Shown here in pieces: positions 51,508 through 63,348 of a stretch of DNA of 64,000 bases. This DNA comes from Fusarium oxysporum f. sp. lycopersici 4287 (taxonomy: Eukaryota > Ascomycota > Sordariomycetes > Hypocreales > Nectriaceae). How positions within the stretch are numbered: the first letter of the stretch is position 1; every line of letters begins with the position of its first letter. The translations under genes and the position numbers were made by a program. Where the stretch lies: positions 4,515,482-4,579,481 of the forward strand of contig NC_030990.1 of the NCBI RefSeq assembly GCF_000149955.1, given 5' to 3'. The notes beneath the pieces are model-generated. The model saw only the letters and a program-made list of their open reading frames with translations, had not been told where the DNA came from and made no database searches.

Positions 51508-54500
51508 TATAATGGGACACTGGAGAACTACTATAGCCTATAGGCAATCATGAGCATTAATTTAGAAAATACTACCCAGCGAGAAACACCAAACGTTTAA
51601 AGACCCCACGAACAAGAGATCAAATGTGACATTGTGAGTTATCTGTCAATCATGGGATACAGACTTGGAATGGCTAACAGTAAGTGGAGTAGATCAATTA
51701 AGATTGAACCATCTAATCTTTGAACTTTGAAGAGGTACTACAAAGAAGTACACGCCGATCCCGAAAGAAAGCCTGCCTATTGAGGCTGAATGAATGGTTG
51801 ATATGGGCAATTGGCTACTTTCACACCGTATCATTAGTCTGCTTAAAAAGGCCAAAGGATTATGATAAACTGTAAGCTTGACCAATTTATTTGCTGACAA
51901 CGGTATTGTTAGTTGACAGGAAGTACATTCTCTTAATCGAGCACAATTCAACTTGGTGGTTTGGACGCGGGAGATTGAGCAAAGCGAATCCAGAGGTCAA
52001 TATCAAACTATATCTATGGCCAGATTGATCGATCTAGTATATTAGAGCTTATAATTCGAGAACCATTATATATGAGGGGGATTTATGGTTTATAGATGAT
52101 TAATCATGAATAAGTTTCCGCCACGTACTACGCGTTTCCTCTCAGCTGAAAGTTTGAGGCTGGAATCACGCGTTGGCTTACAACTTACCGTACTTTGCCA
52201 ACTTAGACAGTGCTGTTGAGGAAATCCAATTGGTTTGGCGTAGCAGCCTTTCCCCCTCTTCCACCAAAACACCAGAACGCCATGATACTAAAGTGTGTGG
52301 GGTGAGCATTGCGTTTCCAGGCATTGTTCTCGTCTGCAAATAGTACATCTTACTTACTGTGGTTCACGAGAGTATAAATGCCGCCCTGTCCAATGTCTTC
52401 ATATCGTTGAAAGCCTGACATTTGGAATAACATACAAGCTTCGCAATCCTGGAGATATTATCAATTACCCATGACTTATTCGACTTACCCAACTCAAAAT
52501 GTCACAGTATACTTTGACAGTCAAGGTAAGCAGAGGCTCGGCGCGAAATACTTTCGAGAGGGGTTTCAAAGTTTGTGTCGATTGCGGAATTGAAGTTGGC
52601 GGTTAAACCCATTAGAATAACATTGCTTCGACACTACGTAAGTATAGCGCAGGAGTGCAGAATCCTAACGTTGACTAATAACGTCAAGCCCAGATAGATA
52701 CAAGCACTGTTACTTGGAGCGATGAGTACGGCATTGCTGCCAGCCAAGACGGCTTTAAGAACGGCAGTAATTACCCCTCCATGTATTTACCAACGCTACT
52801 GACTGCTTAGTGGGGAACATGGCTTCAACTGATATGAGTGACGAAGTTCGGGCAGAGCTACACTGTATCTAGAGACTGGGCTGAGAATCTCAACGACGAT
52901 TCTCAAAGCTCAGGGAGGAATCCGCTTCGTGGACAGGGAGGTCAATGGCTGGAAGATCTCCATTTACGTTAGCGCCGACGGACTACAACGCAGGGTACGG
53001 AGGAGATAAGGCCTGTGAATAAGGTTTCAGTCTAGATCAGGAGGGGCGGGCAAAGTGGCGGTTTGGTCTCTAGGTTCGACGGTTTGTTGATATACAGGGT
53101 AGAAATAGTGTGACACTCGAGTTTAATAGTGATTGGTCGGAGCATGAGTACTGGGATATTTTAGTGCAACGAAGGACATGGTCAGAAGTCGACGAGTCAC
53201 TATTGCTCTCTAGTACATGAAATTTGTTGCATTTATTAACGGGGTGATAGGCTTGTGCATAGCTTTCGTGATACATTGCTATTATTTCTCCTTCCTGAGA
53301 GACGAGCGAAATGCGGCACGAGGAAGGATGTGATGCGTGGAAATAATGGGATACCAATACGAAACGTTAAATATTTCTGTATCATCTATATACCTAGTAC
53401 AGAGGTAAACCTTCTCTACGAGAGTCTGAAAACCCATACCACCTTACAAGGCATCCTGTGCATGATGAATCCGTCAGCCACTAATAGCTGTTTCGGCAGT
53501 TGCTCTCACGAGATCAAAACCACTATTCGTCAGCCCAATCTCAAGACAATGAGATGAAGTCCAGTAAGGTTTCGGGGAGCAGAAAGAGGCGGGAAACCCG
53601 CAGAGGCGGAAAGTTTAATAGACGGGGCCGTCTCGATATAGATTTACGGGAGGTCCAATGACAGCTGACGTGTCGGGGTTCCACTTTGGAAGGTCGTCAA
53701 TTATCTAGAAACACTTTATTTCGGAGAATTCAATACCCCACGATACTGAGATTATCCTTAATTATATTGTTATTTTGGACAAGCTTGTATGTTACAGGGA
53801 TAAGCTTGATGATTCACTTAATTAATGGAATATCCAAGCTGGAACAGATGTCGTGATGCGTGGTGAATTACCCATCTCAGCTGGGCAGTGGCTCTTATAC
53901 AGAGCATAGGAATATTTCTTTCCACCAAAGATGCTAATTAGCAACTCAAGTATGATCACCTGCATCGTAGAATGCCTTGCATCCAACCGCTGCGCCAGTC
54001 GGCCGCTGAAATCTCCAACCCTGCCTGACTCATGATAGCCAAGCCTACCTCATGTCCAACTACCGAACTTCACAAAGATCTTAGTAATCCCCTGACCTTT
54101 TGAAACTCGCTCACTTATCAATATGATATCGTCAAGGCTCAGAAGCGTGAGCTTACGTGTTTCCCTCCGAGACCGGGGTCGTTAATCCCTGCACCATGCG
54201 GCTCAAAGCCCAGGTTACATCACCCCAACCAATCGGGTAATAGATGAACAGGGAGCATTTACGGTTCGACCTGTTACATTGACGTAAACTCAATCGGTGG
54301 ATAAACATAAAGGGTCATAGCCTCAACTTATGGACTTTTCGCGAGTCAAGTAGAACTAGAATTATTCGTCGTCGTAATTCTTCTGTGACATCAGCGCACG
54401 AACCGCTTCTGCACGGCCACCAAGGAAAATAATATGTCACTCCGCCTTGTTAGTAACAGCTTAGTCTACACCAAGCGCCGGCACTCGTGGAACTTGTCAG

Positions 54501-54918
54501 TAGTGATTAACCCGTGGCAATGCCGGGCACTTCACCCATTCGGCTCTCACCCAGCCCGTCAGTATGGAGCCCAAGAGGAAATGCCGTGAAGATCAAATCG
54601 GATCTACAGGAGAATCCCTTGTCGTAAATCGGGGCGCCAATAGTCTAAGTGGGATGAAGTGGACCGGCGGTAGGACCTTTGTGATTTGATTTCAGGTTTG
54701 ATGATCTTTGGCCATGCCATTGCAGATTAGACTTCATATTCTGCCTGATGATCTATCGGCGAGACGAAATTGGGAAAAAAGTGGAAGGGCTGTGATGAGA
54801 GTTGAACTTGTTATATAGAGATGCTTTGAGCGCTGTGATGGATATGATTATCAGATCTTCATTACTCTGAGTCAAAGGATCATCGTTATTTTGTTTTTAC
54901 CGCTTTGTTCATCGAGAT
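51508..54918. other. Gene-poor region of 3.4 kb
   Basis: No convincing gene on either strand. Short frames occur at 51694-51951, 53070-53357 and 53255-53557, all without family likeness. A short frame from an ATG at 52500 (MSQYTLTVK...) followed by further open pieces to about 53010 has a faint look of a broken small protein gene but cannot be supported. The last kilobase is the promoter of the large synthetase gene. I see no tRNA, array or long repeat. Confidence 0.4.
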
Positions 54919-57900
54919 ATGAGTGTGCCGTGTTTGTTGCGGGAGCTGTGCGACCTGCCGCCAATGGCGGTCAAGCAGAGTCAACAGTTTCGATCACTTG
55001 TAGCTCCGAATCTAGACAGAGCTGATCTCTTGGCTGCTATTCTTACATCCCAACAACATTCCCTCTCCTCCCTCTATACTTTATGTCATCTCCTTGAGGA
55101 GTTACCTGGTTCATGGCCAGTCTTCCAACTCATCAAGACTTACACGCGACTCTACACCCAACTCCCAGAAGATGCCAAGACAAACAGCAACCACGAGCTC
55201 TCTTCCCTAATTGAGCAAACCTCAGCGCTAGTCAAGAGCTCGTATACATCCTTTGCGCAGTTCATTGGCTGCGATGACAAGCCAGCCCTACGAGCCCCCA
55301 CAGATGAGGATGTCATCACCCATCGCGAACTACGGCAGTTCGTTGACAACTTCCAACTTCCCGCTGATGCATCAGATAAGAAACCTGTTGTTTCTATCGC
55401 GTTGCCAAATGGTCCTTTATTAGCAGCAACATGCATCGCTGTTACGACTTACTACACCGCATCGCCAATCAACCCCGCTGCTGGAGCGGAACAATTTCGA
55501 GCAGACATTCTACAAGCGCGAGCGGACTTTATCCTTACGACGAAGGATGAGTACGAGAAACTCCAACTCGATGCCCGTTGGGTATCAGATAACAATATCC
55601 AGATCTTCATTATGGACTGGACTCGAGATGAAGGCATTTCGCTAAGGACAGTTGATGGAGAAGCAGTCCCCACTGGCAGTACACAACGAGTCGTTAACAA
55701 GGCTGATGACATCGGCCTGATCCTCTTCACGAGTGGAACATCGGGTACCAAGAAGGTAGTACCACTAACAGTCCACTCCATCGTCGCCGGCGTCGCTTTC
55801 GTCATCGAATCATGGGGTCTCACAGCCACCGACATCTGTCTGAATATGATGCCCCTCTACCACGTGTAAGCCACTTCAGCATCCTGCCCATAGCCCCTGC
55901 TGACAATAGACAGAGGAGGTTTAGTTCGTAACATCTTTGCACCGATATTCTCCGACGGCTCGACGGTCTGCTGTCCCTCCTTCGATGCCAATTTGTTTTG
56001 GGACGTTGCTGAGACCATTCAACCAACATGGTACTACGCTTCACCATCGATGCACTCTATCATTATCGCAGAAGCAACTGCGAGACCTGAAGCTCTGCGG
56101 AAGAGTCGGATCCGGTTAGCTTGTAACGCTGCGGGTGGGTTGCTACCGTCTTTGGCGTATCAGCTGAGGGACACGTTCAACTGTGTCGTCTTACCGAGCT
56201 ATGGAATGACAGAGTAAGCCACTTACACCCTCAGTGTCACATATACTAACAGGCACAGGTGCATGCCCATTTCTACACCTCCACTAGACTATCGTCTCGA
56301 TCGTGAAGGTACATCAGGTATCAGCACCGGCCCCGAACTCACCATCCTCGACTGGTCTGAACAGAACGTCACAAACGGCACAGTCGGTCGCATCTGTGTT
56401 CGCGGCGAACCTGTCTTCCCCGGCTATCTCAAGCCCGATGGTACATACGACAAATCACCTTTCAACGAGCACGGTTGGTTCGATACTGGTGATCTTGGCT
56501 ACATGGACGATGATGGATATCTTTACATCACTGGTCGGAGTAAAGAGGTCATCAACCGTGGTGGAGAGTTGATCTCTCCATTTGAGGTTGAGAATGCCAT
56601 CATCACGGCTTCAAGATCGAGTGACTCGCCTATTTACGGAAGGGTCTCACAGGCTTTGGCGTTCTCAGCATCGCATGATGTTCTTCAAGAAGTCGTCGCT
56701 ATTGTCCTCGTCACACCTCCCAATGTTCCGCGTGTTGATCTGAGGACTCTTCACGGAGCGTTGAAGTCTTCTCTCCAACAAGCTAAGTGGCCTGTCTTGA
56801 TCACGTATATGAACGACCTTCCCAAGAACAACAACAAGGTACTACGTATCAAACTTGGTCAGCGACTGGGACTTCCTTCTGTCACTGATGATACACCTTA
56901 CATGGGAAGGCATTGGGATGCTGTTTGTCCTCCGGCTGATACACCTTTGTCAGAGCCTGTTCAGTGCTCACCTTGCTCTGTTGACTATACCAAGCTTGCG
57001 ACTCATATCCAGACCATCGTTCCAGACCTCGACGTCTTTTGCCTTCCCAGCACTCACGACGGGTCACCAGAAGCTATCCTTGCGCCTAAGGCTGAAGGTG
57101 CTGTTGACTCTGATATTGTCAGCAACATTAGACATCAATTGGCATCAATTATCGACAACTACATGATCCCTACCGAGATTCACCTCATGCCTCGACCATT
57201 CCAGAAGGACTCATCTAGGAACATCGACGTCGAAGTACTCTGCGCAGAACTTGAGCAACTTCAAATGGCTTCCATGAATGAACTAGCCGCCAGCACAGAA
57301 GGACTCGTCACCAAAGCCTTCGCCGAAGTCCTATCCATTCCGCCCGCAGACATTCCCCGCGACGCAGACTTCTTCAGTCTCGGTGGTGACTCACTTCGCG
57401 CTGGTCGACTTTTATCGACGCTCCGTACCGAGTTCAGCATCAGCCTGCCCATCACTGCTGTCTTCAATGGCGGCACCGTTACCTCCATCGCTGCACACAT
57501 CGACAAGATGCTCCATAGCAAGACCGATGTATCTGACCAGCCCAGTGCTATTGTCGGATGTACCGAGACTTCCAGTTCCACCAACCCCTTTCTCATGATC
57601 CTCCAACTCTTCCCCCTCGTGATCTTCTATCCCCTCCGCCGCGCCGTCCAATGGACAATCTTCTTCGTAACCCTCGCTCACTCTCAAAAACTCCCCACCA
57701 ACCACTCCCTCCCCGGCCGCTTCCTCAACCTCACCGTCTCCATGCTCATCGCCCGCATCATCATGGGCTTCGTATCACCCATCGTCGGCATCATCTGCAA
57801 GTGGCTCATCATCGGCCGCTATCGCGAAGGGCTGTATCCCATGTGGGGAATGTATCATACCAGATGGTGGCTTGTGCAAAAGATTGTTGCCATCTGCGGC

Positions 57901-59973
57901 AAGGGCTTCTTTGATGCGAATGAGATGACGGAGCGGATTTACTGTCGGCTTATGGGGGCCAAGATTGGCAGGAATGTCAAGCTTGAGGGCGCGGCGCTTG
58001 GGGAGTGGGATTTGATCGAGGTTGGTGATGATTGTAATCTCACGAAATGCATCTGTCGACCTTTTGCTGCTGAGGGGAATACGTCGATGTATCTTGGCCG
58101 CATCGCCATTGGAAGCAACTGCTCTGTCGGGATGTCTTCTATCGTTGCGCCTGGTACCAACATGCCGCCTGATACATGCCTAGGCTTCAACTCATCTAGC
58201 TGGGAGATGCAGGACGCAAGTGAGGAGTATAGAGACCAGCTTCCAAGCGAGAAGCCCAAGCCTCACTGGGTGTTGAACCTGCTTTTCACCATGCCCCTTA
58301 AGCTCATCGGCTTGTTCCTCTCTGCAGTCCCTTGGATGGCCGGTCTTGTAGGCATGGTCACTACACAGGGTCAAAAGGTTAACCACAAGGCTCCATTGAG
58401 GAGCAGTGTGGACTGGTTCACTCAGCCTAACCGAATCGCCTACCATTACCTCGCGCTTGCTCTTGGATGCCTATTCGGTCCATTCTTTCTCTTCGGGTTC
58501 GTCGTCTTGGTCAAGTCTGTACTAGACTGCATCTTTGGAAAACTCAAAGCCAATTCGCGGTCCACGGTGGATATCTGGAGAGCGAACTTGATTAAGACGC
58601 TGTTGCCTGAGGGGAAGCTTCACCGGATGACTTCTTTGTTTGGACAGCACTACGAGGCTACGTCTATCGCGTTGAGAATGCTTGGGGCCAAGATTGGTGA
58701 GCGCGTCTACTGGCCCGGCACTGGTCCCAGTATCGGCGACTACCATCTCATCGACGTTGGCAACGATGTAGTCTTCGGCTCGCGTTCTCACCTCGTCACC
58801 TCTGATGGGATCGGGTCTGAGAAGGTCACCATCCAAGACCGTGCCATGATCGCTGATCGCGTTTGTCTTCTCCCTGGCGTCGCAGTTGGCGAACGGACTA
58901 CCATGGGATCCGGTGCCGTCACTAAGCGAAACGGGAGCTATGCCTCTGATGGTACCTATGTTGGCTCCAAGGCAGGAGATGCAGTCTGTTTGTCAACTGG
59001 TAGTGAAACAAAGGTCTCTCGGTCTCACATCCGTAACATACAGTCTGAGGATACCCTCACCAACGACAAGAAGTTCAACGACGAGAAGGAACGTCCTGTC
59101 ACACAGCCCAGCATCACATCTGGAAGCGATACCGAGGGCAGTGACGGCAAAGGAGACTGGGCACAGCATCTCTCTCCATTCGGTCGAGCTTTCTATCTAA
59201 AGCTAGCACCGTACCATGTCCTCGGCCCCTTCGCCATCTTCTGCTACTCTGCCTTCTTCACAGTCTTCACCGCTGTTTATTGGGATGTTCCCAGTGTCTC
59301 ATCCATCCAGTTCGTGGGTATCATGTTCCGAAGCTCTTTTCCCAGGGGCATGAATGTGTGGTTCGACCTTGTTGCCATCTTCCTGACCATGTTGGCTGGC
59401 ATCGCCGTTCTTTCCACCATCCAATCCGTTCTCGCGCTTGTAATTATCATTGGGTCCAAGTGGCTGTTGATGGGTCGTCGCACGGCTGGTAACTACGATT
59501 GGGACAAGTCTCCATACTGCCAGCGCTGGCAGATCTTCCTCGGCATTGAGCGCCTGCGCCGACACTGCTACAAAGGCAATGGTATCCTCAACCTCCTTAC
59601 CGGGACTCACTGGATGGTGATCTACTTCAAGCTCATGGGTGCCAAAATCGGCAAAGACTGCGCACTCTTCGTCAACGGCACCCCAAGCCTCATGTTCACG
59701 GAACCTGATCTTATCACCCTTGGCGATCGCGTTGTCGTCGACGATGCCAGTGTCGTCGCACACATCAACACACGTGGCAAGTTCGACTTGAACAGGGTTG
59801 AGATCGGCGATAGATGTGTACTCCGAACTGGAAGTCGACTTTTGAGTGGTGCGCAGATGAAGAGTGATAGTTGTTTGCTGGAACATACGCTCATCATGGG
59901 TGGCGATATTGTCGAGGAGAGAAGGACAATGCAGGGTTGGCCGGCGGAGGAGTTTAGCGGGAAACGGATTTGA
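54919..59973 (+). CDS. NRPS-like synthetase with Pls-type architecture (A-T-TM with three LbH-like domains)
   Basis: Exons 54919-55865, 55914-56213 and 56259-59973 total 4962 nt (1653 residues). The adenylation domain has LILFTSGTSGTKKVVPLTVH (P-loop), LPSYGMTECMPIS, GWFDTGDLGYMDDDGYLYIT, GRSKEVINRGGELISPFEVE and a C-terminal NNNKVLRIKLG lysine. A carrier domain follows with DADFFSLGGDSLRAG (Ser for phosphopantetheine). Then come pairs of membrane helices alternating with three soluble parts that each repeat MGAKIG-type hexapeptide sequence: about 57930-58200, 58660-59000 and 59620-59950. This order equals that of the bacterial Pls/PosA family, which includes the epsilon-poly-lysine synthetase. 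The function here may be formation of an amino-acid homopolymer or membrane-coupled amide; the substrate is unknown. All introns are regular and the gene looks intact. Confidence 0.82.
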
Positions 59974-60353
59974 TTTACATGTGGAGGAGTGATTGGGTGG
60001 CATAGCATATAGAATTCCTTGTAATGGCGTTTGGTTCGGTAGAAATAGAAGGTCTTCATTCCAGTAAATCAATTTAGGCTTAGTTTCAGTCTGTCGACCT
60101 GACAGTCGCTGCTTTCATCGCGCGATGTGCCTCGCTAGACCTAATAAAGAAGCGTAACAGAACAAGCTTTACTAGTCGCTAAGCTAGTTGTGAGCTGGTA
60201 TGTTGTTGAAGGTTTTGCAGGTACAACATTCCAACTGGGTCTAGACTTCATCATGTGATTCATATGATTTAGAGGCGCATTTCCATTTCTCCATGAAGAG
60301 GCACTTTCTCCAACTAAAAAGACACTCTTTTGTTCAAATGATGTAAATAGAAG
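59974..60353. other. Intergenic, no gene seen
   Basis: 3' flank of the synthetase and promoter of the glycosyltransferase-like gene. No motif or frame stands out. Confidence 0.5.
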
Positions 60354-61985
60354 ATGCTCTCGATGAAGATGTCATATTCATATGAGCAGCTCTTTGTCAA
60401 GCCCAACTATCTTTCTTGGCAAGTTAGCTACACATTTCGGCAATCCTTTGGGAGAGTGCTAATTTCATACGCAGGCTCAAAAATATTCTAATCGGCATCT
60501 CAGTTTTGACCTTTTCTACCGTCGTCTTCTTTGCGCTACACAAATCGCCTCACCTCCCGTTCCGACCGAACAATATTCAGAATTCATGGGTTCCATCAGA
60601 CCCACCATCATGGCCGCCGCAGCCAGCTGAGAGTAGTCGATACACCGACAGGCTCGCCAATTACAAACCTGAACATCCCAACTTCAGCGAGGTACAGCCC
60701 ATAGAAACCAAGCGCCTCGCCGTATTGCTACCAACCTTTGTAAGGCCCTCTTTTTGCATTATTCTGGTCACGAATCTAAGATTATATCAAGGATGGACAT
60801 TTCCCTCAAGTTCTTCACTATTTCCAATCCGTCAAGTGTCTATGCGTCGATCATGACAAAGTGGACTGGCACATCGTCGTATCCAACTCTGTAGAAGTCG
60901 AAGGCCTTACCAAGCTACTTTCGACCCTCGAACCCTGCAACCAAACATTCAGTCGGTGGGACACCCCAAAGGACAACGTTCCTGGAAAGAATCCCAGTTT
61001 CAATATNNNNNNNNNNNNNNNNNNNNNNNNNNNNNNNNNNNNNNNNNNNNNNNNNNNNNNNNNNNNNNNNNNNNNNNNNNNNNNNNNNNNNNNNNNNNNN
61101 NNNNNNGGACTTTACCCCCGAAGACACCAGCGCTTTGTTGAAAAAGTTTGATAAATACGCTTATCAATCGCTCAAAAAGATGTCTGCGGCGGATCATTTT
61201 GACTACGACTTCGCAATGTGGCTTGATTCCGAGGCGATATTCGTTGCGCCCGGCGAAATCAGAGACATCTTTGAGGGGCATATGCGGAACCCCATCGTCT
61301 GGCGATCCAGAATGTCTTTTCAAGACCGCGAGAAGTTTTTGATGAGCAAAGCAGCAACAACTCTGGGGCGGTCTATTAATTCTTTTGGTAATCAGCTTTG
61401 GTTGCTGGAATCTCTCCAGTGGATCATCGAAAAGCCTATATGGAATGACATGGTCTCGTCCATTGAGATGGCTCACGGTGGAAACTTTTGGGATATTTGG
61501 ATTGAGAATTCTTACCCTTTTGAATTGCTGGTGTATTACCTGCACATCATCGCACGCAAGATGGAAACAGTCAATTCGATATTTTCGAATTATCGCATTC
61601 TGGAAACAGAGCGTGAGCTTATTCGTTTTGGACTAGGTAAGTATCATTCTTCCTGTTTCGGGGCGAAGTCTGATTATTTGCAGCAGAATCTATCTCGGCC
61701 ATGGAGGGTAGAAGAGGAACAGGGTTTATGGAAAGGCTACCTCATCTCATCACGAAACCGCATTCAGTTTTAGCACCGAATTTGGTGGCATTCTGCCAGG
61801 GCTATTCTCTTCGTGCGTTGCGAATGGATAACATGGACAACTTTGAAGATAGTGCTCTAGACAGGTTTCTGATCGATGGAGACATCAAGATGTTGGTGTC
61901 AGGAGCCCCAGATATTCACAAGTGGTGGGATGATCGGATAAAGAATGGCGATGCTATCAATAACACAGAGACTAGTTATAGTTAA
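60354..61985 (+). CDS. Type II membrane glycosyltransferase-like protein, interrupted by assembly gap
   Basis: After a short, uncertain first exon near 60354-60420 (its phase does not join cleanly) the frame opens with LKNILIGISVLTFSTVVFFAL, an N-terminal membrane anchor. A P/S-rich stem and a lumenal domain follow: KRLAVLLPTF, intron, then HFPQVLHYFQSVKCLCVDHD and DWHIVVSNSVEVEGL. After the 100-N gap come FDYDFAMWLDSEAIFVAP (a DxE acid pair, as in DUF6492-type glycosyltransferases), AHGGNFWDIWIENSYPFELL and YYLHIIARK. One more intron (donor near 61637, acceptor near 61684) leads to the stop at 61983. It probably works in the Golgi on cell-wall or protein glycans, by family analogy. The gap hides an unknown length of coding sequence. 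Confidence 0.65.
61007..61106. other. Assembly gap, exactly 100 N
   Basis: A run of exactly 100 N is the usual placeholder for a gap of unknown size. It lies inside the glycosyltransferase-like gene. Confidence 0.98.
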
Positions 61986-62403
61986 TTAGGAGGTAGTCTA
62001 ATATTTATGTATCTTTTAGTCCTATTCTATGTAATATTAAATAACTTCAATACTAGTTATAATTCTCACAAGCAAACAGCAATAAGAGGACATAACACGG
62101 ATATGTCTTTTGTATTTATCACTTTACGTTCAAGTCGGTTAAACCTATTTAAGCCTATGAATTACCTATGTCTATTTATTCTTTTAAATAATCTGCAAGG
62201 TAGTTATAAGCATCATATTTACAAACAGGGTCATGGCTTGTTCTAGAAAAGAGGGGTCGTGCATAAGGACAGTAAGCAAAGCTACTCTCTTTCTCTTCCC
62301 CCAAACAACTAGCCCAGCAAGAGAGTAAAGTTATCGCAAACATTCTTAGTACCTCAGCAAGACGTATCTAGATAGAACGCCGCGTTTTACCAAGCCAATC
62401 AAC
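61986..62403. other. Intergenic, AT-rich
   Basis: AT-rich stretch with short shadow frames. It contains the promoter of the 289-residue gene to the right. No gene seen. Confidence 0.5.
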
Positions 62404-63273
62404 ATGGTCAGCAGCACTAGCCCAAAACCCTCTTATCATCTCTGTCCAGACTTTTCTATTGCACCCCCGCCCGATGGTCATCTTACCCTCGGCTCGGTTC
62501 TTGAAAGCCTCGATGTCGATGGGGTAGCTCATCCACTTAACCTCAATGCCGCCATAGAAATCCCGGCAGAACACATTTTCCCCCGCAATGGGCCTGACTC
62601 GAAGACTGGCTTTACGCGAACTCTGAAGGAACTAAGATCCGTGGAAGCAAGCATCTGGGCCAAAATCTTCAGCCTCCGAGGGCTTGGTGGCACTTTCAAC
62701 TTTTTGAACAAGCGAACGGATGATGAAAGTCTGACCGTCGAAGAAATCCAAACCCGATACTTCAGCCCAACCGAGGAATACATGACAAAAAGCTTGGAGC
62801 TTCCGGATGTGGCCAGCTTCGTCACCGTTACACAGAAGAAGTTTCCGGTGTATATGGTGACAGGCTTGAAGGTTGCGATCGGAGCAAAGCTATCTCGGGT
62901 CGAGAGTAAGACCAAGAATGTCAAAGCCGAGATAGGAGCTTCAGACCCCCAGGGCATGGTGTCAGCTGGTGGTACCGGGGGTTACACGAGTGAGGATACT
63001 TCTGCTATGGGTTTCGATGGCTCTACACCTTTCGTTCTAGGTATACGCGTTCGTAAGATCTGGTGGGAGAAGGGTGTAAGGAAAACATCAGACAAGGTTG
63101 CTGGCGTGGCCTTGGATAATGGAGGGGCTCAAGACAAGGTCAGCCCTGTTTCAGGTGCAAGATTTGTTGAAGATTTCCTGGTCGATGACGGCGAAAAGCC
63201 TCCCGCTGGGGAAGTGTTTGCAAATGAGACTGATGATCTGGGAATTGAACCATCGAACTGGGCTTTGCCTTGA
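62404..63273 (+). CDS. Putative gasdermin-like protein (HET-Q1/RCD-1 type), tentative
   Basis: Intronless gene of 289 residues with no signal peptide. The N-terminus reads DFSIAPPPDGHLTLGSVLES and continues in alternating strands. The middle has KKFPVYMVTGLKVAIGAKLS and AEIGASDPQGMVSAGGTGGY, then FDGSTPFVLGIRVRKIWWEK. The order (edge strand, charged strand pair, G/S-rich turn, strand ending in a hydrophobic VxxI) resembles the pore-forming fold of gasdermins. Fungal gasdermins have a short C-terminal tail removed by a neighbouring protease to release the pore-forming part and kill the cell. Here an acidic tail of about 40 residues follows VSGARFVEDFL. The convergent neighbour 75 bp away is a subtilisin-like protease, the partner known for HET-Q1. 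I see no direct sequence proof of the fold; the name rests on pattern and context. Confidence 0.45.
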   Translation: MVSSTSPKPSYHLCPDFSIAPPPDGHLTLGSVLESLDVDGVAHPLNLNAAIEIPAEHIFPRNGPDSKTGFTRTLKELRSVEASIWAKIFSLRGLGGTFNFLNKRTDDESLTVEEIQTRYFSPTEEYMTKSLELPDVASFVTVTQKKFPVYMVTGLKVAIGAKLSRVESKTKNVKAEIGASDPQGMVSAGGTGGYTSEDTSAMGFDGSTPFVLGIRVRKIWWEKGVRKTSDKVAGVALDNGGAQDKVSPVSGARFVEDFLVDDGEKPPAGEVFANETDDLGIEPSNWALP

Positions 63274-63348
63274 AAACTTACTGAATCGGAACGGAATTTT
63301 ACAGCTTTGTTGACGTGAAGAATGTGGAGGCTGTATTTATTACGATAA

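Noticed and set aside
52500..53010. Small gene starting MSQYTLTVK
   Set aside because: The frame stops soon, later pieces lie in other frames and no splice model joins them well.
57558..57914. Proline/histidine-rich plus-strand ORF of 118 codons
   Set aside because: Alternate frame of the synthetase membrane-helix region.
59299..60072. Minus-strand ORF of 257 codons
   Set aside because: Antisense shadow of the highly conserved third soluble domain of the synthetase; no start context or family likeness.
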